From JBCCZC01 sp039188505 (GTDB lineage: Bacteria > Pseudomonadota > Gammaproteobacteria > Xanthomonadales > SZUA-38): a stretch of DNA of 15,708 bases. The first letter of the stretch is position 1. Each line of letters opens with the position of its first letter. The stretch lies in NCBI GenBank assembly GCA_039188505.1, contig JBCCZC010000093.1, positions 1 to 15,708 on the forward strand. Reading direction: 5' to 3'. The position numbers and the translations under genes were made by a program. Of the stretch, positions 6,813-13,969 are shown piece after piece. Under the pieces are notes generated by a model that was not told the origin of the DNA, searched no databases, and worked only from the letters and a program-made list of their open reading frames with translations.

Positions 6813-7565
6813 TCAGCCGCCGGCCGGGAGGAAGTTGAATTCCGAGCGGCCGGTCGCCGTACCGTCGGGCCCGAACCGGTGCTCGACCACCCGGATCTGC
6901 GAGCCGACCCAGATCAGCGTCACTGCCCGCGTGCCGTAGCGATCGCCGCGGATGAAGCACGGCGAGAGGAAGCGCTCCATCTCCTCGCCGATGCCCGTAT
7001 CCGGTAGGTCCTCGTCCGGCGCGGGGGCGTCGTTCATCGCGATCTCGAGCAGGTCCGCCTCCGCGATGGCTCCCCGCGCGATCGTCGCTTCGAGCAGCGC
7101 CCGGCTCCGCTGCGTCTTCGGCCAGTCCGCGTCCAGGGCCCCGTTGCTCACCGCGTGAACGCCGGTCGCCGGCCGGCGCACGATCGGCTCCCGGTTCGAG
7201 AGCGTCAGGCAGGCGTTCCGATCGGTCAGCAGCAGGTTGAAGCCCGCGTGGCGATCACCCTCGGTCGCGATGCGGGCCTCCAGGGCGGCGTCGCCGAGTT
7301 CGAGGGCGGCTAGCGGAAGGACACCGCGGCTCAGCTCGCCCTCCGAGGGTGGCCACTCCCGGTAGTTGGTGACCGCCGCGACGCGACCCGCGCGGTCGAG
7401 CGCGAGCCAGGTGCCGCCGGCCTGGAGGTCCCGTCCCGCGAGCACCTCGCGATCGCGCCACCAGGCCATGGCCGCCGCCGGACGGTCGTGAAACTCGTCC
7501 CGGTTCGCCACGACCAGCAGGGGATAGTCCGGGTGGCAGTCGCGCGCGAAGACGATCAGGCAGAT
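6813..7565 (-). CDS. NRDE (TANGO2-like) family protein, apparent AUC start
   Basis: A 250-aa protein of the NRDE / transport-and-Golgi-organisation-2 family, whose bacterial function is not established. Read from an ATC codon at 7565-7563, the N terminus is (M)CLIVFA, then HPDYPLLVVANRDEF, the family hallmark with Cys at position 2 and NRDE at 21-24. Later family features include GGTWLALD, NYRE, HAGFNLLLTD, VSNG and a C-terminal EFNFLPAGG. An internal GTG at 7511 is the first canonical start but would remove Cys2 and 18 conserved residues. GGAGGGG lies seven bases before the ATC, the right spacing for initiation there. The start overlaps the sulfotransferase stop by 10 bp, suggesting termination-reinitiation. 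No terminator is evident in the 16-bp convergent gap with the DUF4097 gene. Confidence 0.82.
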   Translation of the reverse strand: MCLIVFARDCHPDYPLLVVANRDEFHDRPAAAMAWWRDREVLAGRDLQAGGTWLALDRAGRVAAVTNYREWPPSEGELSRGVLPLAALELGDAALEARIATEGDRHAGFNLLLTDRNACLTLSNREPIVRRPATGVHAVSNGALDADWPKTQRSRALLEATIARGAIAEADLLEIAMNDAPAPDEDLPDTGIGEEMERFLSPCFIRGDRYGTRAVTLIWVGSQIRVVEHRFGPDGTATGRSEFNFLPAGG

Positions 7566-9523
7566 GGTTCGGCCCCTCCGCTGTCGGGCATGGCATAGCC
7601 GAGCGCGTCGCCGAGTTCCCCCAGGCGGTTCGCCGCGGTGCCGACGTGGCTGGCGTAGTGGCGCCAGCGTTCCACGGAGGCGGTGCCGATCGGTGCATCG
7701 ACCTGGAAGTAGCTTGCGGTGCGGGCCGCCGGGGCCCGGTGCCGCTCCGCCAGCATGGTGTCAGCCCGGTCCTCATCCTCGCCCAGAAACTGAAGGACCC
7801 CGGCGACGGTAGCCCGGGGCCGCGAGACCAGCTCCTCGTAACGGACGAGGTGCGCCCCTGCGGTGCCGGCCCAGGTGGGCCAGGGCGTCATCAGCGTCTC
7901 GTAGGCGACCACCGCGTCGTCGAAGGTCGTGAGGCGCTGGGTCAGCCAGTTGGGGCGGAACTCCTGCATCGCACAGCTGATGCACACGTCCAGCGGGTGG
8001 CGCAGCATCATGATGATCGGGGCGTCTGGCCAGAGCTGGCGGATCAGCGGTACGTGGAGGATATTCGCGGGCATCCGGTCGAGCCAGCGCCCCTCGGCTG
8101 CAGGGAAGCGCTCCCGCGCGGCGGCCTCGTAGCGCTGCCGTAGCGCCGGCGCCTGTTGCGGGTCGAGCGGGCTCGACGGCCAGCCAGGAACGGCCCGTGC
8201 TACGTGATCGAGCGGGGATCGCTCCTCCATCTCCGCAATCCCGGGGTGGGCCCCGAGGACTCGCCCAAGGAGCGTGGTCCCCGAGCGGGGGAAGCCGACG
8301 AGGAAGACCGGCGCCGAGTCGCCGCCGGGTGGCAGCGACGCGGCCTCCTCGAGGCGCGTCAGTCCGTGCGCCGCGTAGCCGGCGAGCCAGCCGTCGTGCT
8401 CCGTCTGCACGGCGGGGCGCGTGACGAGGGGCGCGCGCGCCTCGAGGCTGTTCCAGGCTTCGTCGTAGCGCTCAAGGGCGTCCAGCGACAGGGCGCGCTC
8501 GCGGAGGCGGCGGGCCTCGAGCACGGGGTCGTCGAAGCCGGCCCCCGCCAGGCGCCCGAGCGCGGTCTCGAAATCGTCCTCGCGGCGGCGGATCCGGGCG
8601 TCCATCAGCAGCAGCAGCGGGTGCTCTGCCGGCGCGTCCCCCAGCACCTCGCGGGCCTCGGTGATCCGGTTCCCTTCCTCGAGTAGCGCCGAGAGATCAT
8701 GGCGCGCCGCCACGAAGTCCGGAACTGCGGCCAGCGTCTCGCGCAGCAGCGCCTCGGCATCGACCGGCCGCTCCAGTTCGCGCAGGACATTGGCCAGCCG
8801 CACCTGCACTTCGGGTTGCTCCGGACAGCGCGCGAGGGAGTCGCGCCAGGCGGTTTCGGCGGCACCGAGCGCGCCCTGGAGCTCGCGAACCGCGCCCAGG
8901 TTGTTGCGCGGCGGCACGCCGGCAGGATCGGCAGCGATCGCCTGTTCGAAGCTCGCGGCGGCCGCGTCCAGGGCGCCAGCGGCTTGCCGGACGAGGCCGA
9001 GCTCATTGAGCAGCGGCGCCGCGTTCGGCGACCGCGTCAGCCCTCGCTCGAGGAGCGTTACTGCGCTGTCCGTGTCCCCCGCGACGCGCATTACGGTCGC
9101 GCACTGCAGCAGCGCACGCGGATCGGAGACCCCGGGAACGATGGGGCCCAGCAGCCGCTGTGCCTCATCGCTTTCGCCAGCGTGCGCGAGGCACAGAGCG
9201 AGGTTGATGCTGAGCACGGGATCCCGGGGGCGCTGGTCCAGCGCCCGACGGTAGGGCTTGATCGCCGCTCGCTCGCGGCCGGTCTGCCGGAGCACGTCAC
9301 CGAGGCCGACCAGGGCGCCGAGGTTCCTCGGCTCGAGCTTCAGCGCCTGACGAAACTGGTGTTCGGCCCGAACGAGGTCGCCCGCGCTCGCCAGAAGCTG
9401 ACCGCCGACGGTGTGCCAGAGGGGGCGCTCGCGACGTTTCGGCTTGCCGCCGCGCCAGCGCGCAAGGGCCTCGTCAGTCCGCCCGGCTTGGGCCAACGAA
9501 TGCAGGGCTCGAAAGTCGATCAT
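7556..9523 (-). CDS. TPR-sulfotransferase fusion protein
   Basis: A 655-aa protein. Residues about 1-365 are consecutive TPR-like helix pairs, for example GQLLASAGDLVRAEHQFRQAL and NNLGAVRELQGALGAAETAWR. Residues about 405-630 are a sulfotransferase domain that would transfer sulfate from PAPS to a hydroxyl or amine acceptor. The 5'-phosphosulfate loop VFLVGFPRSGTTLLGRVL is at 406-423, and the 3'-phosphate motif RHPLDVCISC at 508-517. No signal peptide is seen, so it is probably cytoplasmic. Proteins of this architecture are common in marine proteobacteria and their acceptors are mostly unknown. The ATG at 9523 opens with MIDFRALHSLAQAGR; a GGAG about 13 bases upstream is a weak RBS. It is divergent from the FG-GAP gene and overlaps the downstream NRDE gene. 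Confidence 0.92.
   Translation of the reverse strand: MIDFRALHSLAQAGRTDEALARWRGGKPKRRERPLWHTVGGQLLASAGDLVRAEHQFRQALKLEPRNLGALVGLGDVLRQTGRERAAIKPYRRALDQRPRDPVLSINLALCLAHAGESDEAQRLLGPIVPGVSDPRALLQCATVMRVAGDTDSAVTLLERGLTRSPNAAPLLNELGLVRQAAGALDAAAASFEQAIAADPAGVPPRNNLGAVRELQGALGAAETAWRDSLARCPEQPEVQVRLANVLRELERPVDAEALLRETLAAVPDFVAARHDLSALLEEGNRITEAREVLGDAPAEHPLLLLMDARIRRREDDFETALGRLAGAGFDDPVLEARRLRERALSLDALERYDEAWNSLEARAPLVTRPAVQTEHDGWLAGYAAHGLTRLEEAASLPPGGDSAPVFLVGFPRSGTTLLGRVLGAHPGIAEMEERSPLDHVARAVPGWPSSPLDPQQAPALRQRYEAAARERFPAAEGRWLDRMPANILHVPLIRQLWPDAPIIMMLRHPLDVCISCAMQEFRPNWLTQRLTTFDDAVVAYETLMTPWPTWAGTAGAHLVRYEELVSRPRATVAGVLQFLGEDEDRADTMLAERHRAPAARTASYFQVDAPIGTASVERWRHYASHVGTAANRLGELGDALGYAMPDSGGAEPSA
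7573..7579 (-). promoter_or_regulatory. Ribosome binding site of the NRDE gene
   Basis: GGAGGGG on the minus strand, within the last codons of the sulfotransferase gene, seven bases before the ATC codon at 7565. It is among the better Shine-Dalgarno matches in the window and has no canonical start codon at the matching spacing. Confidence 0.6.
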
Positions 9524-9561
9524 CGCGCGCGCGGCGGCTCCGCTTTGCGGGGTGGAGGCGC

Positions 9562-9567
9562 ATGGTA
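9562..9567 (-). promoter_or_regulatory. Possible -10 element for the sulfotransferase gene
   Basis: TACCAT on the minus strand would start transcription near 9555 and give a leader of about 32 nt to the ATG at 9523. No good -35 is visible at the expected distance. The rest of the 159-bp divergent gap (9524-9682) is very GC-rich. Confidence 0.22.
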
Positions 9568-9646
9568 CCGCGTTCGGGCCGAGCTCGCGGCGGCGGGTGT
9601 CGTCGCCCCCGCCGTTTGCAGGCTGACGGCGACCGCGGACGGTTCC

Positions 9647-9674
9647 TTGCAGGGGATGACGTCGTCGCTATACT
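9647..9674 (+). promoter_or_regulatory. Sigma-70 promoter of the FG-GAP/TPR/oxygenase operon
   Basis: TTGCAG (9647-9652) and TATACT (9669-9674), 16 bp apart, form the best sigma-70 match in the window. The predicted transcription start at about 9681 is within a few bases of the ATG at 9683, and no Shine-Dalgarno precedes that ATG, so the transcript would be leaderless or nearly so. Confidence 0.55.
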
Positions 9675-9682
9675 GCGCGCCC

Positions 9683-11377
9683 ATGCGCATCATTGCTCTC
9701 CTTATATATACGCTGACGACGAGTTCGGCCGCCGCCGCGCTGTTCGATGACGTGGCCGCTTCTGCAGGCGTCGACTTCCGCCACTTCAACGGCATGGCCG
9801 GGGACACCCATTTTCCCGAGATGATGGGCGCTGGTGTCGCCGTCTTCGACTACGACGGTGACGGCGACCTCGACCTGTACTTCTCCCAGGGCGTCATGCT
9901 CGGCCCCGAGCGGACGCTCACAGATGCCGTCTACCCGCCCGCGCACCCGGTGCCGCTCACGGACCGCCTCTATCGCAATGACATCGAGCGCGGTGAGCCC
10001 GGGTCGCTGCGCTTCACCGACGTGACCGCCGCCGCGGGGCTCGGGAGCACCAGTCACTACGGCATGGGGGTGTCCGTCGGGGACATCGACAACGATGGCC
10101 ATCCGGACCTCTACCTGAGCAACTTCGGGTCGAACCGGCTCCTGCGCAACCGGGGGGACGGCTCCTTCGAGGACATCACCGAGAAGGCGGGCGTCGACGA
10201 CCCCCGCTGGTCCGTCATCGCCGTGTTCTTCGACTACGACAAGGACGGCTTCCTCGACCTGTACGTCGTGAACTACGTGAACTTCTCATTCGCCACGGCC
10301 AAGACCTGCCGCTCGAGCTACGACGCACCGGACTACTGCTCGCCGCAGTCCTACGAGCCGATGTCGGACCGCATGTTCCGCAACCGCGGCGACGGCACCT
10401 TCGTCGACGTGACTGACCGGCTCGGCATCGCGGCGGCCGAGGGCCCGGGCCTGGGCGCGGTGGCCGGTGACTTCGACGGTGACGGCTGGACCGACCTCTA
10501 TGTCGCCAACGACGGCGCTGCCAACTTCCTCTGGCTGAATCAGCGCGGTGAGCGCTTCCGCGACGACGCCCTGCTCGCCGGCGTGGCCGTGAACATGGCG
10601 GGCTCGCCGGAGGCCAGCATGGGCGTCGACGCGGCGGACTTCGACGGTGACGGTGACCTCGATCTCTTCATGACGCACCTCGACCGGCAGACGAACACGC
10701 TCTACGAGAACGACGGCCAGGGCTGGTTCACGGACCGCACGTCCATGTCCGTGCTCGGCAAGACGAGCTTCCCCTACACCGGCTTCGGCACGCTCTGGTT
10801 CGACTACGACAACGATGGTTGGCTGGACCTCATGTCCGCCAACGGGGCCGTCGTGAAGATCGAAGCCCAGGATCGGTCCGGGGACCCCCTGCCGCTGCGG
10901 CAGGCCAACCAGCTCTGGCGCAATACCGGTGGCGGGCGCTACGAGGATGTGAGCGAGGCCGCGGGGCGGGCCTTCGCCGCGCCCACCGTGAGCCGCGGTG
11001 CGGCGTTCGGCGATCTCGACAACGACGGTGACACCGACATCGTGGTCACCAACAACGCCGGTGCGCCGCAGGTTCTGCTGAACCGGGCCGGGGAGAAGCA
11101 GGGTTGGATCGGCGTGCGGGTCCGCTCGGCCGCGGATGGCCCGGACATCCTCGGCGCGACGGTCGAGGCCGACCTCGACGATCGGCACCTGGTGCGCCGC
11201 GTGCGGACGGACGGGAGCTACGTTTCCGCCAACGATCCGCGGGTCATCATCGGCCTGGGCGCGCAGGGCCGTGAATCCGTTACGCTGACCGTCAAGGTGC
11301 CCGGCGGCGGCGAACGACGATTCGAGGGCCTGGCGCCCGGCCGCTACCATGAGCTGACCCTGGAGGCGCAACCATGA
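9683..11377 (+). CDS. Exported FG-GAP/VCBS repeat protein with UnbV domain (CRTAC1-like)
   Basis: A 564-aa protein with a signal peptide (residues 1-19, MRII-ALLIY, then AAAA before LFDDV). It has seven calcium-binding loops of the DxDxDGxxD type starting near residues 56, 134, 184, 263, 319, 374 and 444, expected to form an integrin-like beta-propeller. The C-terminal 100 residues match the ASPIC/UnbV domain: LLNRAGEKQGWIGVRV, then RRVRTDGSYVSANDPRVIIGLG. It is probably periplasmic or extracellular; such proteins are thought to bind partners or glycans, and the ligand is unknown. The start is chosen because it begins the signal peptide. The open frame continues upstream antisense to the sulfotransferase gene and is not coding there. 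An alternative ATG at 9656 adds nine residues and disrupts the signal. The TPR gene begins in a 4-bp ATGA overlap. Confidence 0.9.
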   Translation: MRIIALLIYTLTTSSAAAALFDDVAASAGVDFRHFNGMAGDTHFPEMMGAGVAVFDYDGDGDLDLYFSQGVMLGPERTLTDAVYPPAHPVPLTDRLYRNDIERGEPGSLRFTDVTAAAGLGSTSHYGMGVSVGDIDNDGHPDLYLSNFGSNRLLRNRGDGSFEDITEKAGVDDPRWSVIAVFFDYDKDGFLDLYVVNYVNFSFATAKTCRSSYDAPDYCSPQSYEPMSDRMFRNRGDGTFVDVTDRLGIAAAEGPGLGAVAGDFDGDGWTDLYVANDGAANFLWLNQRGERFRDDALLAGVAVNMAGSPEASMGVDAADFDGDGDLDLFMTHLDRQTNTLYENDGQGWFTDRTSMSVLGKTSFPYTGFGTLWFDYDNDGWLDLMSANGAVVKIEAQDRSGDPLPLRQANQLWRNTGGGRYEDVSEAAGRAFAAPTVSRGAAFGDLDNDGDTDIVVTNNAGAPQVLLNRAGEKQGWIGVRVRSAADGPDILGATVEADLDDRHLVRRVRTDGSYVSANDPRVIIGLGAQGRESVTLTVKVPGGGERRFEGLAPGRYHELTLEAQP

Positions 11378-12966
11378 ACCGTCTGCTGGCTCGCCTGCTG
11401 CTGGTCTGTTCGCTGCCGCTGGCCGCGCCGCCGGTCAGCGCCCGGGTCGCTATCGATCATCCTGACCCCGCCGCGTTCTCGGCCGGCGTCGGTGAGCGGC
11501 TCGGTGAGGCCCGCACGGCCTTCGATGCCCGGGTCGAGGCCGGCGGCGCCACCGGGGCGGACTACGGTCAGCTGGGCATGGTCTACCAGGCGCACGACCA
11601 GGAGATCCCGGCCGGGCAGGCGTATCGCAACGCCGTCGAGCTGGCGCCGGCGGATGCCCGCTGGCCCTACTACCTTGGCATGATCGAGGCCGGTGCCGGC
11701 AATTTCGCGGCTGCGGCAGCGCTCTTCGGCGACAGCGTTGCGCGGAATCCCGAGTACGTGCCCGCGAAGATCCGGCAGGCGCGAGCGCAGGTCGAGGCGG
11801 GCGAGTTGGAGTCGGCGCGGGTGCTCCTGGAGGAGCTGGTCGAGGCCTTTCCCCGCGCCGCGGTCGTGCATGCCGATCTCGGCCTGCTGGCCGCAAGTGA
11901 CGGCCGCCCGGAGGAGGCGGTGGTCCGGCTCGAAGAGGCGCTGCAGCTGCAGCCGGGCGCGTCGAAGCTGCACTATCCGCTGGCGCTCGCCTATCGGGCG
12001 CTCGGCGATGTCGAGAAGGCGCGCTCGCATCTCGAGCAGCAGGGGGCCCAGGAAGTGGTCTTCGACGACCCCTTGCTCAACCGCATGCGGTCGCTGTCGG
12101 GCAGTTTCGCCTACTTCATGAGCCTGGGGCTCGCGGCCGCGCGCGAACGGAACTTCGAGGTTGCGCGGGACTTCATGCTGCAGGCGGTCGCTGCCGATCC
12201 GGCGCGCGCCGAGCCGCGCGTGAACCTCGCGCGCATGTACGAGGCGCTCGGCAACTCGCAGCGGGGCATCGAGGAACTCGACGGCGTGCTTGCGGACCAT
12301 CCCGGGAATCCGCTTGCCCACTTCAACCGCGGCGCGATGTATGAGGTCATCGGTGAGGAGTCGCGCGCGGCCACAGACTATCGGGCGGCCATCGCGGCGC
12401 AGGTGGACATGTTCGATGCCCATCTCATGCTGGCGAGTAACCGCATGCGCGCCAAGGACTGGTCCGAGGCCGCCCGAGGCTATCGCAAGGCGCTGGAGCT
12501 GCGGCCCGGTCGGGCGGAACTCCTCCTGTATCAGGCGACCGCGCTGCAGGCGGCCGGGCGCTGCCAGGAGGCCGTCGGCGTCCTGCTGGAACTCGTGCGG
12601 CGCCTCCCCGAGGAGTTCGCGACTCTCATTGCCTACGCGCGCGTCGCCGCGACCTGTCCGGAAGCCAGCGACGAGGATCGCGGCAATGCGCTCAACGCGG
12701 CGCGCAACATGTACCGGCTCGATCCCTCCTTCGAGGTGACGGCCACGCTAGCCATGGCCGAGGCGGCCGTTGGCAACTTCGAGGCGGCCCTGGATTTCAA
12801 CGCCCAGGCCGGATTCATGGCCGCGCGGGAGGGCATCGACAACGCCATCGAGCTCCTGCGGGAGAACGGTCAGCGCTTCGAGGCCGGCGAGCCGGCCGCG
12901 GTACCCTGGGGGCCTGCCTTCGGCTACCTCAATCCGCGGCCCCTGACCCGCGAGGATCGCCAGTGA
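11374..12966 (+). CDS. Exported TPR-repeat protein
   Basis: A 530-aa protein with a signal peptide (MNRLLARLLLVCSLPLAAPPVSA, likely cleavage after residue 23), followed almost entirely by TPR-like units from about residue 60 to 490. Clear repeats include MVYQAHDQEIPAGQAYRNAV, LARMYEALGNSQRGIEELD and GYRKALELRPGRAELLLYQ. The mature part has two cysteines, in GRCQEA and ATCPEA, close enough in the repeat stack for a possible disulfide. It is presumably a periplasmic or outer-membrane scaffold. GGAGG (11362-11366) lies seven bases before the ATG, and the start overlaps the FG-GAP stop by four bases. Coupled expression suggests that it works with the upstream propeller protein and the downstream oxygenase. 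No catalytic motif is visible. Confidence 0.87.
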   Translation: MNRLLARLLLVCSLPLAAPPVSARVAIDHPDPAAFSAGVGERLGEARTAFDARVEAGGATGADYGQLGMVYQAHDQEIPAGQAYRNAVELAPADARWPYYLGMIEAGAGNFAAAAALFGDSVARNPEYVPAKIRQARAQVEAGELESARVLLEELVEAFPRAAVVHADLGLLAASDGRPEEAVVRLEEALQLQPGASKLHYPLALAYRALGDVEKARSHLEQQGAQEVVFDDPLLNRMRSLSGSFAYFMSLGLAAARERNFEVARDFMLQAVAADPARAEPRVNLARMYEALGNSQRGIEELDGVLADHPGNPLAHFNRGAMYEVIGEESRAATDYRAAIAAQVDMFDAHLMLASNRMRAKDWSEAARGYRKALELRPGRAELLLYQATALQAAGRCQEAVGVLLELVRRLPEEFATLIAYARVAATCPEASDEDRGNALNAARNMYRLDPSFEVTATLAMAEAAVGNFEAALDFNAQAGFMAAREGIDNAIELLRENGQRFEAGEPAAVPWGPAFGYLNPRPLTREDRQ

Positions 12967-13625
12967 GCGACCTGCGCTTCGACGATCAGCTCGAGAATCA
13001 CTATCCGCTGCTCGTCATGCAGCGTCAGTTCAGCGGCGTGGAGAGCCTCAACGCCGAGCTCCTTGCGCTGGTGCTGGAGCTCGAGGACCGGTACCGCGAC
13101 AGCCCGGAGAACGCGGTCAAATCGGGAGAGATCTCGACCCAGGGCGGATACCAGACCTCGACACAGATGAACCTGTTCACGCTGGAGCACCCGGCGATCG
13201 CCCGTTTCCGCGATGAGCTGGTCCTGCCGACCGCGGGGCGCTATCTGGAAGCTGTGTTCGATCCCGCGGGCGCCGAACGCCTAGATCCCTGGCCCGTGGG
13301 GTGGGCGAACGTTCTCGACGAGGGCGATTGGCAGGGGCCGCACTTCCACCCGACGCGTGACAACATCGCCAGCGGCGTCTACTACGTCGAACTGCCGGAG
13401 GATCGGCCCAATCCCGAAGGCCGGATCGAATTTCTCAACCCGATCCCCGAGTCGGTCTACCATGGCTACTCCGCGAGCCGGCGACTGCACCCGGCGCCCG
13501 GCAAGATGGTGCTCTTCCCGCCCTACTACGTGCACTACGTCCATCCCTTCCGCGGCGGCGCCCGGCGCGCGGTCATCGCCTTTGACATCCTGTCGAAGCG
13601 CCCGGGCCTGAACCTGGTCTTCTGA
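12963..13625 (+). CDS. Putative 2OG-Fe(II) oxygenase (2OG-FeII_Oxy_5-like)
   Basis: A 220-aa protein without a signal peptide or membrane segment, probably cytoplasmic. The C-terminal half resembles the 2OG-FeII_Oxy_5 / TIGR02466 family: GDWQGPHFHP (121-130, histidines H127 and H129), ASGVYYVELPE (136-146), the F-N-P element at 157-160, PGKMVLFPPYYVHYVHPF (179-196) with H191 as likely distal iron ligand, and RAVIAFDI (202-209) with R202 as likely 2-oxoglutarate binder. The acidic iron ligand is not certain, because the region between H129 and SG is longer than I expect. The reaction would be an oxidation such as hydroxylation; the substrate is unknown. The GTG start at 12963 overlaps the TPR stop by four bases (GTGA), with GAGGA six bases upstream. 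Confidence 0.72.
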   Translation: MSDLRFDDQLENHYPLLVMQRQFSGVESLNAELLALVLELEDRYRDSPENAVKSGEISTQGGYQTSTQMNLFTLEHPAIARFRDELVLPTAGRYLEAVFDPAGAERLDPWPVGWANVLDEGDWQGPHFHPTRDNIASGVYYVELPEDRPNPEGRIEFLNPIPESVYHGYSASRRLHPAPGKMVLFPPYYVHYVHPFRGGARRAVIAFDILSKRPGLNLVF

Positions 13626-13631
13626 TGCATC

Positions 13632-13660
13632 CGGGATTGCGGGGTGGCATCCCGATCGGG
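13632..13660 (+). terminator. Weak terminator-like inverted repeats after the oxygenase gene
   Basis: CGGGAT (13632-13637) pairs with ATCCCG (13649-13654) across an 11-nt loop, and CCCGATCGGG (13651-13660) is self-complementary. There is no run of T after either, so a factor-independent terminator is doubtful. Confidence 0.25.
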
Positions 13661-13791
13661 CCCGCGTGACCGAATGTGCGCACTTGCCGGACCGATTCCC
13701 GGGGGTGGTGAAGGCGTCTTAACGTGGCCCGGATGGGGCCGGATTGAAAGTTCTATGGAATTCAGTGTGTTGCGAAAAGCGACCGCTCGAC

Positions 13792-13809
13792 GTTTAACTT
13801 TCACTTAAC
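13792..13809 (+). promoter_or_regulatory. Direct-repeat operator candidate (7-4-7)
   Basis: GTTTAAC (13792-13798) and ACTTAAC (13803-13809) are separated by four bases, giving an 11-bp period. This is the layout bound by OmpR/PhoB-class response regulators. The same stretch also reads as an imperfect palindrome, CGTTTAA/TTAACG. It lies about 40 bp upstream of the extended -10 element. Confidence 0.3.
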
Positions 13810-13842
13810 GTTTTTCTTCCCTTTCATTTCCGTTGCGCTTAG

Positions 13843-13851
13843 TGCTACCAT
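13843..13851 (+). promoter_or_regulatory. Extended -10 promoter element for the TonB receptor gene
   Basis: TGCTACCAT combines a TG extension with a TACCAT hexamer. A poor -35-like TTTCAT lies at 13822-13827, 18 bp upstream. Transcription from about 13858 would give a leader of roughly 112 nt, including the orphan AAGGAGG. Confidence 0.4.
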
Positions 13852-13956
13852 CTCGCAACGCCCAAGGAGGGGCGACCTTTTCCCGTGCCCAAGGAAGCAA
13901 AAAGAGCACGGAACCCGTTAACTGTTTTCGAGTGCCAATCGAAACAAAACCAGGCT

Positions 13957-13961
13957 GGGAG
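13957..13961 (+). promoter_or_regulatory. Ribosome binding site of the TonB receptor gene
   Basis: GGGAG followed by eight bases and ATG at 13970. It supports that start, which also begins the signal peptide. Confidence 0.6.
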
Positions 13962-13969
13962 AGTCTTTG

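Larger units (their letters stand above)
13626..13969. other. 344-bp intergenic region before the TonB receptor gene
   Basis: No convincing protein-coding gene. The first 120 bp are GC-rich and hold several short palindromes: CGGGAT/ATCCCG (13632-13637 and 13649-13654), CCCGATCGGG (13651-13660), GTGCGCAC (13676-13683). From about 13741 the base composition becomes markedly AT-richer, with candidate promoter and operator sequences. A strong Shine-Dalgarno-like AAGGAGG at 13864-13870 has no ATG behind it. The region has the look of a regulated long leader. Confidence 0.7.

Noticed and set aside
7511..7565. NRDE gene as a pseudogene that lost its start codon
   Set aside because: The frame is intact with all family motifs, and the Shine-Dalgarno is well placed for the ATC codon. 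A weakly expressed or ATC-initiated gene fits better, though a sequencing error cannot be excluded.
8699..9682. Open plus-strand frame continuous with the FG-GAP gene, giving an 892-residue protein
   Set aside because: It is antisense to the well-supported TPR-sulfotransferase, shows no domain, and the signal peptide of the FG-GAP protein begins at 9683.
10286..11371. 361-residue antisense frame with recurring VVE and VTV segments
   Set aside because: The periodicity mirrors the Asp-rich calcium loops of the FG-GAP gene read backwards.
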